Of a stretch of DNA of 64,000 bases, positions 50,582-59,287 are shown piece by piece (position 1 is the first letter of the stretch; each line of letters begins with the position of its first letter). The notes beneath the pieces were generated by a model. That model saw only the letters and a program-made list of their open reading frames with translations. It was not told where the DNA came from and did no database searches. The translations under genes were made by a program, and so were the position numbers. This DNA is from Pedobacter sp. PACM 27299 (GTDB taxonomy: Bacteria; Bacteroidota; Bacteroidia; Sphingobacteriales; Sphingobacteriaceae). The stretch spans positions 5,208,001 to 5,272,000 of the forward strand of contig NZ_CP012996.1 of NCBI RefSeq assembly GCF_001412655.1, in the 5' to 3' direction.

Positions 50582-52993
50582 CTAAGGAAGGATATTAAAT
50601 TCTTCTTTTAATTTAATGTCTTCGGAGGAATGGCCGATCATCACGCGGAATTTACCGGGTTCTACCCTCCAGTTCATGTCCTTATCAAGAATAGACAAGT
50701 CGTCTGGATTGAGCACAAAACGGACGATTTTTTGTTCTCCTGGCAGCAATCCTATTCTTTCAAAACCCCGCAAATCGGAGTCATAAGTAGTTACACTGCT
50801 CACCATATCTTTCAGGTACAGCTGTACGACATCATCACCTTTACGTCTTCCTATGTTTTTTACATCTACTGTTACTTCAATTACAGATCCCGCTTGCTGC
50901 GTGCTTTGCTTCACTTTAAGGTTAGTATATTCGAAATTGGTATAGCTTAAGCCATAACCAAAAGGATACAAAGCACCATTAACGCTGGTTTTACCGTATC
51001 CATTATTACCACTGCTCGGTTGTCCGGCTTGAGATGCAGGTTTAAAAGGAAAGTTGTATTCCAGCTGGCCAATGGATTTAGGAAAAGTAATGGGCAATTT
51101 ACCTCCCGGATTATAGTCGCCGAACAAAGTTTCTGCAATGATATTTCCACTTTGCGGACCAGGAAACCAGGCTTCCAATATGGCGGGCAGATTTTTATTT
51201 TCCCAATTGATGGTGAGTGGCTGTCCATTGATCATCACCATCACGACTGGTTTACCGGTGGCATGCAGGGCCATTAACAACTGTAATTGTCTGCCGGGAA
51301 GGTTCAATCCGGTACGGCTCAGACTTTCTCCCACACGCTTTTCATCTTCTCCTACTACTGCAATGATCACATCCGATAACTTCGCTTCTGCCACTGCGGC
51401 ATCTATACCTGCTTGTTCTTCGGCAGTTAATGGCGTTGGAATGATCTCACTTTCCGGCCAGGTTGGGTCGATAATTTCGCAGCCTTTCACATAATTCACC
51501 CTTGCTGCAGTACCCACATATTTTTTCAGCCCGTCAAGCACAGAGGTAATCGGATTATTTGAAGGACCATATCTGCTGGTCGTATAATTTTGTTCTGCGG
51601 CTAACGGTCCAGTTACCATGATTTTCTTCACATTTTTCAATGTTAAAGGCAATAGGTTTCCTTCATTTTTTAGTAGAACCAATGATTCCCTGCTCAGCTG
51701 TGCGGAAAACGCTTCATCTTCTACGGTATGTACCAATTTGTCTGAGCCTTTGGTATCCTGCACATAAGGCTGGTCAAAAAGACCTAATCTGAATTTAACG
51801 CGCAGCACATTTCCTACCCGCTCGTCGATCGTTTTCATGGACACACGACCTTCTTTGATCAATGCTCTTAAAGGCATGATGTATTCTTCAGGCATGGTAA
51901 AATTGGTCCGCACATCCAGACCTGCTTCTACTGCTTGCTTTACGGCACCTTTATAATCGTCCACCACGTGATGCTTAGAATAAATGTATTCTACGGCTTC
52001 GCTATCAGAAACGATATACCCTTTAAAACCATATTTTTCTCTCAGTAATTCCGTCAGGAAATAATGACTTCCGGTAATGGGAACACCATCATAATCGTTA
52101 TAGCTGCTCATTACCCCCATTGGGGCGGCTTCCTGCAGGACTCTTCTGAATGGATATAGATGAATCTGGTGTAATTCACGAAGTGCCACATGAGGATCGG
52201 TACGCGCATGTCCATCTCTGCCACCTTTAGGGATACTGTAGACTGCAAAGTGCTTTAAAGTAGCAGCCACGCCATTTTCCTGGATTCCTAACACCATTTG
52301 TTTACCGAGTTCGGCGATATGATAAGGATTTTCACCATAGCATTCTACCACTCTACCCCATCGCTGGTCTCTTGCCGGATCCAGAATCGGCGCATAGACA
52401 TTGGTGTATCCCAGCGCTTTTGCTTCTCTTCCTACAATTGAACCGGCTTGTCGCACCATGGCTTTATTCCAGGTACTCCCGATATTGATGGGTGCGGGTA
52501 ATGGGGTGGCCCGATCATGGCATAATCCATGGATGGCTTCATTGGTAAAATCTACTGGAATCCCCATCCTGGTTTCTTCGATAAACCATTTTTGAAGGGT
52601 ATTTATCGCATCTGCATGCCTGCTAAAGGGGTAAGAATATTTCGTTTCGGCCTTTTTATTATAGGCGAGACTGTTTAAAGCTTCGTCAATATTAGCTATG
52701 CCGTCTTTCCAGACCTTTGTTTTCCATTCGGCAGTTGGCATTTCATCTTTTAATACCCTTCCATAGCCATATAGTGTGGCCATCTGACAGGTTTTCTCTT
52801 CCACATTCATTTGGGAAAGCAGGTCGGCCACCCGCTTTTCAATATCCTGAGCAGGGTCTTCGAAGATGTCCTTCTTCCCGTTTTTATTAAAGTCAATCCA
52901 GTTTTTCCTGTAAATGTTTTGATGTTGGGCATAGGACACACTCTGTAAGGACAAGAGTGCAGCGGCAACAATCAGCGTCTTTTTCATCATCAT
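50582..52993 (-). CDS. GH3 beta-glucosidase, exported
   Basis: About 803 residues from ATG 52993; the frame extends two codons further to a TTG, and Met codons at 52990 and 52987 are equally possible. The signal peptide ends VSYAQ. DFNKNGKKDIFEDP near the N-terminus looks like an EF-hand-type calcium loop. The GH3 barrel follows (RMGIPVDFTNEAIHG, RDQRWGRVVECYGENP, ATLKHFAVYS) with the nucleophile Asp in YIVSDSEAV. The second domain carries the acid/base candidate region VVGEDEKRVGESLSRTGL, and a fibronectin III-like domain ends it (GDDVVQLYLKD). It releases glucose or related sugars from beta-linked oligosaccharides in the periplasm. Specificity is unknown. Confidence 0.92.
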   Translation of the reverse strand: MMMKKTLIVAAALLSLQSVSYAQHQNIYRKNWIDFNKNGKKDIFEDPAQDIEKRVADLLSQMNVEEKTCQMATLYGYGRVLKDEMPTAEWKTKVWKDGIANIDEALNSLAYNKKAETKYSYPFSRHADAINTLQKWFIEETRMGIPVDFTNEAIHGLCHDRATPLPAPINIGSTWNKAMVRQAGSIVGREAKALGYTNVYAPILDPARDQRWGRVVECYGENPYHIAELGKQMVLGIQENGVAATLKHFAVYSIPKGGRDGHARTDPHVALRELHQIHLYPFRRVLQEAAPMGVMSSYNDYDGVPITGSHYFLTELLREKYGFKGYIVSDSEAVEYIYSKHHVVDDYKGAVKQAVEAGLDVRTNFTMPEEYIMPLRALIKEGRVSMKTIDERVGNVLRVKFRLGLFDQPYVQDTKGSDKLVHTVEDEAFSAQLSRESLVLLKNEGNLLPLTLKNVKKIMVTGPLAAEQNYTTSRYGPSNNPITSVLDGLKKYVGTAARVNYVKGCEIIDPTWPESEIIPTPLTAEEQAGIDAAVAEAKLSDVIIAVVGEDEKRVGESLSRTGLNLPGRQLQLLMALHATGKPVVMVMINGQPLTINWENKNLPAILEAWFPGPQSGNIIAETLFGDYNPGGKLPITFPKSIGQLEYNFPFKPASQAGQPSSGNNGYGKTSVNGALYPFGYGLSYTNFEYTNLKVKQSTQQAGSVIEVTVDVKNIGRRKGDDVVQLYLKDMVSSVTTYDSDLRGFERIGLLPGEQKIVRFVLNPDDLSILDKDMNWRVEPGKFRVMIGHSSEDIKLKEEFNILP

Positions 52994-52999
52994 TGGCAA

Positions 53000-53333
53000 G
53001 GGCTATACTTGGTTGTAAATCCGACTAAATTAGCAGAATTAATCGATTTGTTACTGGCTAAACGATCAACTATATTGGCAATACAGAAACCAGAGGAAAC
53101 CAGCATTTGTCTCATTTACTTGTTTTTATTCCCTCCGGAAAGGTGAGGTTCCAATTGCGGTAATATTTTTTGGATCATGATCCTGATTAACTGTTAAAAA
53201 TCAGGAGAAATACGTATATTTAATCCGCTTTACCGCATTGGCGGATGCTTTTAAGGAATCTCATTTGTTAAATTATGTTAAGGGTTTGACAGGATGAATC
53301 GCTTTACATAGCTTAGCGTCCTATTATTTTTAA
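53000..53333. other. Intergenic stretch with short hairpins only
   Basis: It separates the divergent GH3 and bamD genes. GGATCATGATCC (a 12-bp palindrome) and a weak TCCTGATT/AATCAGGA hairpin lie near 53172-53206; CCGC-ATTG-GCGG is at about 53233. None is convincing as an operator or terminator, and no gene is seen. Confidence 0.5.
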
Positions 53334-53364
53334 TTGACGTTATCGTATTATTAACTTATCTTTG
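53334..53364 (+). promoter_or_regulatory. Promoter of bamD
   Basis: TTG at 53334-53336, a 20-bp spacer and an exact TATCTTTG at 53357-53364. The bamD ATG begins five bases after the box, which puts the transcription start at or next to the ATG. Confidence 0.8.
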
Positions 53365-53368
53365 CAGA

Positions 53369-54298
53369 ATGTTTAAAATTAAACACGTATTACTATTAAG
53401 TTTCACCATTATAGCCCTGACTATCGCGGGTTGCAAAAGCCAGTTTGAAAAGATCAGATTGAGCAATGATGTAGCCAAAAAATATCAGGAGGCCATGAAG
53501 CTCTACAACAAGAAGAATTATTCGAAAGCGATTATTCTTTTTGAAGACCTTTCACAGAAATACAGAGGTAGAGCGGAAGCAGAGGACTTGAACTACTACT
53601 ACGCCCTAACCCTTTACAAATTAAGAGATTACACCACTGCAAGATACCAATTTAAATCATTTGCGGATACTTATCCGACCAGTAAATATGCAGAAGAATG
53701 CAGGTATCTGGGCGCTTACTGTTACTACTTGGAGTCGCCAAAATCTTCTTTAGATCAGGCAAATACGAGGGCAGCAATTGACGCTTTACAGCTGTTCATC
53801 AACTTTTATCCAAGAAGTGAGCGTGTAGCGGATGCGACAAAATACATTGCCATTTTACGTGGAAAGTTAGAGACGAAAGCTTATGACAATGCCAGATTAT
53901 ATTTTGATTTAGGCGGCTATGACATCAGCAACTATAAATCAGCGGTGATCGCATTAAAGAATGCGCAGATTGATTATCCTGATATTAAATATGCAGAGGA
54001 AATGGACTTATTGATCGTAAAATCTCAATACAACTATGCAAAAAACAGTATTGAAATCCGTCAGGAAGACCGTTACAATGAAGCGATTACTTATGCAAAT
54101 GAGTTTATAGAATCGCATCCAGAGAGTAAATTACTAGATGCAGCCAAGTCTTTAAAAGAAGACAGTGAGGCTGGTATCGAGCACGCAAAACGCGTTATTG
54201 CTGAATTCCAAAAGAATCAGGAAAAATATAAAGCCATGTTGGCGAAAGAAGCTAAGGCGGATAGTACCAATAATACAATTAAAACCCCCATCAAATAA
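53369..54298 (+). CDS. bamD: Outer membrane protein assembly factor BamD
   Basis: A 309-residue lipoprotein (signal 1-21, lipobox TIAGC, Cys22) with tetratricopeptide-like repeats: YQEAMKLYNKKNYSKAIILFEDL, YYALTLYKLRDYTTARYQF and AIDALQLFINFYPRSERVADA. It is a periplasm-facing subunit of the BAM complex that folds outer membrane beta-barrels. Length and repeats fit the family. The last codons overlap the next gene (TAATG with rpoZ). A downstream start would be needed if the message is not leaderless, but the signal peptide needs this ATG. Confidence 0.93.
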   Translation: MFKIKHVLLLSFTIIALTIAGCKSQFEKIRLSNDVAKKYQEAMKLYNKKNYSKAIILFEDLSQKYRGRAEAEDLNYYYALTLYKLRDYTTARYQFKSFADTYPTSKYAEECRYLGAYCYYLESPKSSLDQANTRAAIDALQLFINFYPRSERVADATKYIAILRGKLETKAYDNARLYFDLGGYDISNYKSAVIALKNAQIDYPDIKYAEEMDLLIVKSQYNYAKNSIEIRQEDRYNEAITYANEFIESHPESKLLDAAKSLKEDSEAGIEHAKRVIAEFQKNQEKYKAMLAKEAKADSTNNTIKTPIK

Positions 54299-54624
54299 TG
54301 AACACGAATAAACCTGCTGTACCGAATACTACGGTTACTAGAAATGTTAATGATTTAGATCAGAAAACTGAGAATATCTATGAGTCTTTAGTAATTATTT
54401 CTAAAAGGGCTAATCAGATTTCTAACAACATTAAAGAAGAGTTACACGGTAAATTAGCTGAGTTTGCTTCTTCAAATGACAACCTGGAAGAGATCTTTGA
54501 AAACAGGGAACAAATCGAAATCAGTAAGCATTATGAGCGTATGCCTAAGCCTAGCTTAATTGCTATTGATGAGTTTCTTAATGACAAAATTTACTACAGA
54601 AACCCTGCTAAAGAGCAGCAATAA
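54298..54624 (+). CDS. rpoZ: RNA polymerase omega subunit (Bacteroidetes type)
   Basis: A 108-residue protein similar to the Bacteroidetes omega subunit: TRNVNDLDQKTENIYESLVIISKRANQIS, where the IISKRANQI segment corresponds to the conserved RARQI region that binds the beta-prime C-terminus. It helps RNA polymerase assembly. Its ATG shares a base with the bamD stop. It lies 43 bases before coaBC, as in many Bacteroidota. Confidence 0.9.
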   Translation: MNTNKPAVPNTTVTRNVNDLDQKTENIYESLVIISKRANQISNNIKEELHGKLAEFASSNDNLEEIFENREQIEISKHYERMPKPSLIAIDEFLNDKIYYRNPAKEQQ

Positions 54625-54667
54625 GATCAGGCATAGGTATTCCACTGCATTCATGCATTAAAAAACT

Positions 54668-55864
54668 ATGCTAGAAAATAAAAATATAATTCTTGGCGTT
54701 TGCGGCAGCATTGCAGCATATAAATCAGCGATACTGGTCAGGTTACTGGTAAAGGCTGGCGCAAACGTTAAAGTTATCCTTACAGCCGATGCGGCGAATT
54801 TCATTACTCCGCTCACCCTGGCTACCCTTTCAAAAAACCCTGTATATACGCAATACTTCGATGCCGAAACCGGTGTATGGAGCAACCATGTGGAGTTGGG
54901 CCTTTGGGCTGATTTCATGATAGTTGCACCAGCAAGTGCGAATACTTTGGCTAAAATGGCTACAGGAATCTGTGACAACCTTTTATCTGCCGTATACTTA
55001 TCTGCCAAATGCCCTGTTTTTGTTGCTCCGGCAATGGATCTGGATATGTGGAAACATGAAAGTACGCAGCAGAATATAGGAAAGCTGCTTTCTTATGGAA
55101 ATCAGGTGATCCCTCCTGGTGATGGGGAACTGGCAAGCGGCTTATATGGCGCTGGTAGAATGGCTGAACCAGAAGATATTCTTTCCTTTTTAAATGAGGC
55201 TGCGAAAAAAGGACTTCCTTTATTGGGTAAAAAAGTGCTGGTTACTGCCGGTCCTACTTATGAAGCCATTGATCCGGTTCGTTTTATTGGCAACCATTCT
55301 TCCGGGAAAATGGGATTTGCCATTGCGGATGTATTTGCTTCTTTGGGTGCGACTGTTACACTGATCACCGGGCCTACTGCTGAAAAAACCAACAGTACCT
55401 TAAAAAGGATAGATGTGGTGAGTGCGGCTGATATGCTGTCGGCCTGCAAAAATGCTTTTCCTCAAACGGATATTATGGTGATGAGCGCCGCTGTAGCAGA
55501 TTATACTCCGGTGACTGCCGCAGATCAGAAGATCAAGAAAAATAGTGCAGAATTTAGTCTGGAGCTTAAAAAGACCACAGATATTCTGGCTACTCTCGGA
55601 CAAGTCAAATCTGCAGATCAGATTTTAGTAGGCTTCGCCTTAGAGACTGAGAACGAAGAGGCTTATGCCAAAGGAAAACTCAGCAAGAAAAACCTGGACC
55701 TGATTGTCCTCAATTCCCTGAACGACAAAGGTGCTGGATTTAAAGTGAATACCAATAAAATCACTATATTTAATAAAGCAGGTGAAAAAACCGTTTTTGA
55801 AACCAAATCGAAGACGGAAGTGGCAAAGGATATTTGCAATGAAATACTAAAACTGGTTCATTAA
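54668..55864 (+). CDS. coaBC: Bifunctional phosphopantothenoylcysteine decarboxylase / phosphopantothenate-cysteine ligase
   Basis: A 398-residue cytosolic enzyme of coenzyme A synthesis. The N-terminal flavin decarboxylase CoaC covers about 1-185: GSIAAYKS (13-20), catalytic His74 in SNHVELG and PAMDLDMW (121-128). The C-terminal ligase CoaB starts at KKVLVTAGPTYEAIDPVRFI and includes NHSSGKMG. Two textbook residues differ: the PxMNxxMW motif has Asp for Asn, and the active-site Cys of the LACG loop is Ser157 (GELASGLYGAGRM). I recall these as normal in Bacteroidetes but could not check. The stop overlaps the next ATG (TTAATG). Confidence 0.94.
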   Translation: MLENKNIILGVCGSIAAYKSAILVRLLVKAGANVKVILTADAANFITPLTLATLSKNPVYTQYFDAETGVWSNHVELGLWADFMIVAPASANTLAKMATGICDNLLSAVYLSAKCPVFVAPAMDLDMWKHESTQQNIGKLLSYGNQVIPPGDGELASGLYGAGRMAEPEDILSFLNEAAKKGLPLLGKKVLVTAGPTYEAIDPVRFIGNHSSGKMGFAIADVFASLGATVTLITGPTAEKTNSTLKRIDVVSAADMLSACKNAFPQTDIMVMSAAVADYTPVTAADQKIKKNSAEFSLELKKTTDILATLGQVKSADQILVGFALETENEEAYAKGKLSKKNLDLIVLNSLNDKGAGFKVNTNKITIFNKAGEKTVFETKSKTEVAKDICNEILKLVH

Positions 55865-56778
55865 TGAAAAAGCGTTCTCTCCTCTTCTTTATTGTTTTTC
55901 TTTTTAGTCAGGCTGCAGTTCATGCTCAGGAGCTGAATGTACGGGTTACGGTGACTGCTCCTACTGTTCCGAATGTGAATAAGCGGAACGTAGAGATCCT
56001 CCAAAATACCATCAGAGACTTTTTAAACAATAATAAGTGGACGAATGAGACTTACCTGCCAAATGAGCGGATAGAGACTAATTTCGTGATTACAGTAACG
56101 GCCTGGGATGGCGGCTCCGGCTATAAAGCAGAAGCACAAATCCAATCCAGCAGACCGGTTTATGGCAGCGCTTACAACAGCACCATTCTAAACATCAGCG
56201 ATAAAGATTTTGATTTCAATTATAATGAAGGGTCGGCACTTGATTACTCAGACCTGAACTTCATTTCCAACTTAAGTTCTTTATTAGGTTTCTATGCGCA
56301 TACCATTATTGGACTTGATAAAGATAGTTTTAGCTACCTAGGTGGCAGCCCCTATTTTATTAAGGCACAAAACACCTTAAATCTGGCACAAGCATCCGGC
56401 AACAATGGATGGAAGGCCTCAGATGGCTTAAGAAACCGTTACTGGCTAAACCAGAACCTACTCGACAATAGTTTTGAAGAGCTGAGGGGTTTTATCTTTA
56501 ACTATCATTTTAATGGCCTGGACAGGCTGCAGCAAGACCAGGACAAGGGCACAAAAAAGATCATTACCTATCTTTCCAGCCTCACAAAAATGGACCGTCA
56601 AAAAATAGGGTCCATCTTTCCAAACGTTTATTTTTCTACTAAGGCAGATGAGTTGGTGAGCGTCCTTTCCCTTGGCAATCCTCAGGAAAGAATCGCTGCT
56701 TATCAGCTGCTCTCAGAAATCGATCCTGCAAACCTCAACAAATACGAGGGCTTAAAGCCGGCTAAACAAGGCCTATAA
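55864..56778 (+). CDS. porD: DUF4835 protein, PorD-like type IX secretion component
   Basis: A 304-residue exported protein (signal peptide 1-21, ending VHAQ). The body matches DUF4835: ELNVRVTVTAPTVPNVNKRNVE, LQNTIRDFLNNNKWTNETY, RIETNFVITVT and GLDKDSFSYLGGSPYF. The family is often annotated as PorD of the type IX secretion system, though its exact role is little known. It overlaps coaBC by one base and follows the order bamD-rpoZ-coaBC-porD common in Bacteroidota. Confidence 0.82.
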   Translation: MKKRSLLFFIVFLFSQAAVHAQELNVRVTVTAPTVPNVNKRNVEILQNTIRDFLNNNKWTNETYLPNERIETNFVITVTAWDGGSGYKAEAQIQSSRPVYGSAYNSTILNISDKDFDFNYNEGSALDYSDLNFISNLSSLLGFYAHTIIGLDKDSFSYLGGSPYFIKAQNTLNLAQASGNNGWKASDGLRNRYWLNQNLLDNSFEELRGFIFNYHFNGLDRLQQDQDKGTKKIITYLSSLTKMDRQKIGSIFPNVYFSTKADELVSVLSLGNPQERIAAYQLLSEIDPANLNKYEGLKPAKQGL

Positions 56779-56875
56779 CACCTATACAAAGGAGCTAACA
56801 GCGCTTACAATAACGCAGTTAATAGCCTACTCAACAGGTATTTAGTACAATTTCTCATTTTTTTTATAGAATTAT

Positions 56876-56905
56876 TTTGTTTCTACGAATAGATTCGTAC
56901 ATTTG
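56876..56905 (+). promoter_or_regulatory. Promoter of the BlaI/M56 operon
   Basis: TTTG at 56876-56879, an 18-bp spacer and an exact TACATTTG at 56898-56905. Both operator dyads touch it. Confidence 0.72.
56884..56899. promoter_or_regulatory. BlaI-type operator dyad 1
   Basis: TACGAATAGATTCGTA: 7-base arms around AG, inside the promoter spacer and overlapping the first two bases of the -7 box. Confidence 0.78.
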
Positions 56906-56907
56906 AT

Positions 56908-56923
56908 TACGAAACAATTCGTA
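56908..56923. promoter_or_regulatory. BlaI-type operator dyad 2
   Basis: TACGAAACAATTCGTA: 6-base arms around ACAA, at the expected transcription start, centred 24 bases from dyad 1 and ending 11 bases before the ATG. Confidence 0.75.
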
Positions 56924-56934
56924 CATCAAAAGAT

Positions 56935-57318
56935 ATGAACCCATCTACCCCCCTTAAACCTACCGAAAGCGAATTAGAGATCTTACAGATATTGTGGGAA
57001 AAAGGCCATTGTACCGTAAGAGAGGTACATGAGATATTGGAGCAGAACAAAGAAGCGGGATACACGACCACTTTAAAGCTCATGCAGATCATGGCGGAAA
57101 AGGGTTTAGTGATTCGTGACACCTCTTCAAAAACACATATCTATCGGGCATTGGTGAATCAGGAGAAAACCCAGCAGCATCTGGTGAGTAAAATGATCGA
57201 CAATGTTTTTAATGGCTCCGCCGCACGTTTGGTCATGCAGGCTTTAGGAAACCATTCTGCGAGTAAAGATGAAATCGATTCTATTAAAAAATACCTGGAC
57301 AACCTAAGCGACAAATAA
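56935..57318 (+). CDS. BlaI/MecI/CopY-family repressor
   Basis: A 127-residue winged-helix repressor: LKPTESELEILQILWEKGHCTVREVHE, YTTTLKLMQIMAEKGLVIRD, then a C-terminal dimerisation part (VSKMIDNVFNGSAARLVMQALG). Family members bind dyads over their own promoter and are removed by the partner M56 protease. Two TACGAA/TTCGTA dyads lie just upstream. The M56 gene follows four bases after the stop. Confidence 0.92.
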   Translation: MNPSTPLKPTESELEILQILWEKGHCTVREVHEILEQNKEAGYTTTLKLMQIMAEKGLVIRDTSSKTHIYRALVNQEKTQQHLVSKMIDNVFNGSAARLVMQALGNHSASKDEIDSIKKYLDNLSDK

Positions 57319-57322
57319 CATT

Positions 57323-59152
57323 ATGGAAGCAATTGTAAATAACCTGATCAAAGCAACCGGCTGGAGCATCTTTCACTCTTTATGGCAAGGAGCCATCATT
57401 TATGGCCTGTTATTCCTCATCGTCATTTCCTTTCCAAAGCTGAGTTCGGCAAGGAAACACAACCTGGCTTATGCTGCGTTATGCCTGATCTTTGTTTGCT
57501 TTTGCATCACCTTTTTTTCCATATTCAAATTGCCTCAGGCCAATGGAACTCAGCAGGGAGCAGAACTTCAAATCAGCGCTGCCTATTATGAATATCTAAA
57601 TAACATTCCTCAAAATATCAGCAGTAAGGCAGAACAGCTTTTTCCTTATCTGGTGAGTATTTATGGTGTCGGACTGCTTTTTCAGCTGTTTATTCTTTTA
57701 GCTGGTTATCAGAAAATGCAGCAGCTAAAAAACTCCGTTCATCTGGCTGTTCCAGCAGCCTGGAACACCGCATTTGAGGAGATGCGCGGGAAGTTAAACC
57801 TGAAACAAACGATTGGGTTTTACCTTTCTGAGCAGGTAAATGTGCCCTTGGTATTGGGGTATTTTAAACCTATTGTTTTGTTTCCAATTTCCCTGGCCAC
57901 ACAATTGGACCTGAAACAAGTGGAAGCCATTTTAATCCATGAGCTTTCCCATATCCGCAGAAATGATTACCTCTTAAACCTTATTAAAACCGGTATAGAA
58001 ACCATTTTATTTTTTAATCCTTTCATCTGGCTTAGCGGCAGGTTCATCAACATCGAGAGAGAGCATGCCTGTGATGACCTGGTGGTACAGCTGACCGGGA
58101 CGCCGGTAACCTATGCCCATGCCTTGCTTAAGCTGGAGATTCTGAAAGACAAGTCTGCCCCTGCCCTTTCTATGGCAGCGACAGGCAAAAATCAACATTT
58201 GTATCAACGTATAAAAAGAATTACAGACATGAAAACGAACTATATGAATGCAAAGCAGCAGTTCTTTGCCATCACACTAACAATTGTTACCGTAATTTCT
58301 TTGGCATGGGTGAAGCCTTCTAAGGCAGAAGCGGTAAGTACGACGACCAGCAATGCTACCCATGAAATGGAAATCGCCGGTGTGGGGTTGAAATTCAAAA
58401 AACAGGAAATTCAAGCTTTGAAAGCTGCTCAGGAAAAAACAAGCTGGCCAGCTGACACGACCAAAAAGAAAAAAACGCAGCGTGTGGTGATTAAGCAGAA
58501 CACCGATGGCCATCAAACCTATTATTATCCTGACAGTTCAGGGAACACCATTTATATGGCAGATAGTGCCACCAAGGCAAGTCTAGCTTTCTTATCTTCT
58601 CCGGAGTGGAAGAAACAACAGGCAGAAATCATGCTCAATGCAGAAGAAATCAAAAAGCGCTTTAGTACTGTAGATTGGAAGAAACAACAACTTAATATTC
58701 AAAAGAATGCTGAGAACATCAGAAAACAGTTTGATTCTCCAGCATGGAAAAAACAGCAGCAAGCGCTGATTGCTAATGCAGAGGCCATGAGAAAGAAATT
58801 TGATTCACCTCAATGGAAGCAGCAGCAGGAAGACATGCTGAAAACATCGGAAGAACTGAGAAAGCATTTTGATTCTCCGGAATGGAAACAGCAGCAAGAG
58901 GAAATCGCTAAAAATGCCCAGGAGATGGCTAAAAAATTCGACACGCCGGAATGGAGAAAACAGCAGGAAGAAATCGGCAAGCAAGCTGAAAAAGCTGCTG
59001 CTTATTACAATTCCTCTGAATTTAAGGCGAAAGTAGCCGCCGAAAAAGCATTTCAAAGTTCTGCAGAATACAAGGAACTTCGCAAAAAATATGAGCAGGA
59101 AGTAGAAGCTTTAAAAAAGAAAAAAGAAGCTGAATCGAAGAAAACCTGGTAA
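57323..59152 (+). CDS. M56-family (BlaR1/MecR1-like) membrane metallopeptidase with C-terminal repeats
   Basis: A 609-residue protein. The first about 330 residues carry four hydrophobic segments (near 20-37, 48-68, 105-127 and 312-330) and the zinc motif HELSH (206-210) with a downstream EREHACDD. This is the M56 peptidase that cleaves BlaI-type repressors on sensing a signal. The beta-lactam-binding domain of BlaR1 is absent. The outer part (about 335-609) is hydrophilic, and residues 425-562 are six tandem 23-residue repeats ([S/D][S/T]PEWKKQQ...K[K/R]F), probably coiled coil, with a degenerate seventh unit after. What it senses is unknown. Confidence 0.88.
   Translation: MEAIVNNLIKATGWSIFHSLWQGAIIYGLLFLIVISFPKLSSARKHNLAYAALCLIFVCFCITFFSIFKLPQANGTQQGAELQISAAYYEYLNNIPQNISSKAEQLFPYLVSIYGVGLLFQLFILLAGYQKMQQLKNSVHLAVPAAWNTAFEEMRGKLNLKQTIGFYLSEQVNVPLVLGYFKPIVLFPISLATQLDLKQVEAILIHELSHIRRNDYLLNLIKTGIETILFFNPFIWLSGRFINIEREHACDDLVVQLTGTPVTYAHALLKLEILKDKSAPALSMAATGKNQHLYQRIKRITDMKTNYMNAKQQFFAITLTIVTVISLAWVKPSKAEAVSTTTSNATHEMEIAGVGLKFKKQEIQALKAAQEKTSWPADTTKKKKTQRVVIKQNTDGHQTYYYPDSSGNTIYMADSATKASLAFLSSPEWKKQQAEIMLNAEEIKKRFSTVDWKKQQLNIQKNAENIRKQFDSPAWKKQQQALIANAEAMRKKFDSPQWKQQQEDMLKTSEELRKHFDSPEWKQQQEEIAKNAQEMAKKFDTPEWRKQQEEIGKQAEKAAAYYNSSEFKAKVAAEKAFQSSAEYKELRKKYEQEVEALKKKKEAESKKTW
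58595..59008 (+). repeat. Six tandem 69-base repeats inside the M56 peptidase gene
   Basis: They encode residues 425-562, each 23 residues, of the form DSPEWKQQQEEIAKNAQEM followed by KKF. The Trp, Lys and Gln-Gln positions and the final Phe are nearly constant and the rest vary. DNA identity between units is only moderate, so the array is old or under selection. Confidence 0.85.
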
Positions 59153-59180
59153 TTCAGCAACCTAGACCAAACCATAGATT

Positions 59181-59212
59181 AAAGGCAGAAGATTTTTCTT
59201 CTGCCTTTATCA
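59181..59212 (+). terminator. Terminator of the BlaI/M56 operon
   Basis: A perfect 12-bp stem (AAAGGCAGAAGA, 59181-59192, with 59197-59208), 4-base loop, 28 bases after the stop. The T run is short. Confidence 0.8.
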
Positions 59213-59287
59213 TGTGAAAGAAAGCATGGTTATTATATGAAAGAAACCACCGGCATTGCTTAAGATTTCTTATTTTAGCAGCGTAAT

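Noticed and set aside
58595..59008. CRISPR-like or minisatellite array
   Set aside because: Spacing is regular (69 bases), but the units are in frame within a gene and have no spacers.
58805..59056. Antisense frame across the M56 repeats
   Set aside because: It is produced by the repeated Lys/Gln codons; its phenylalanine-rich product has no support.
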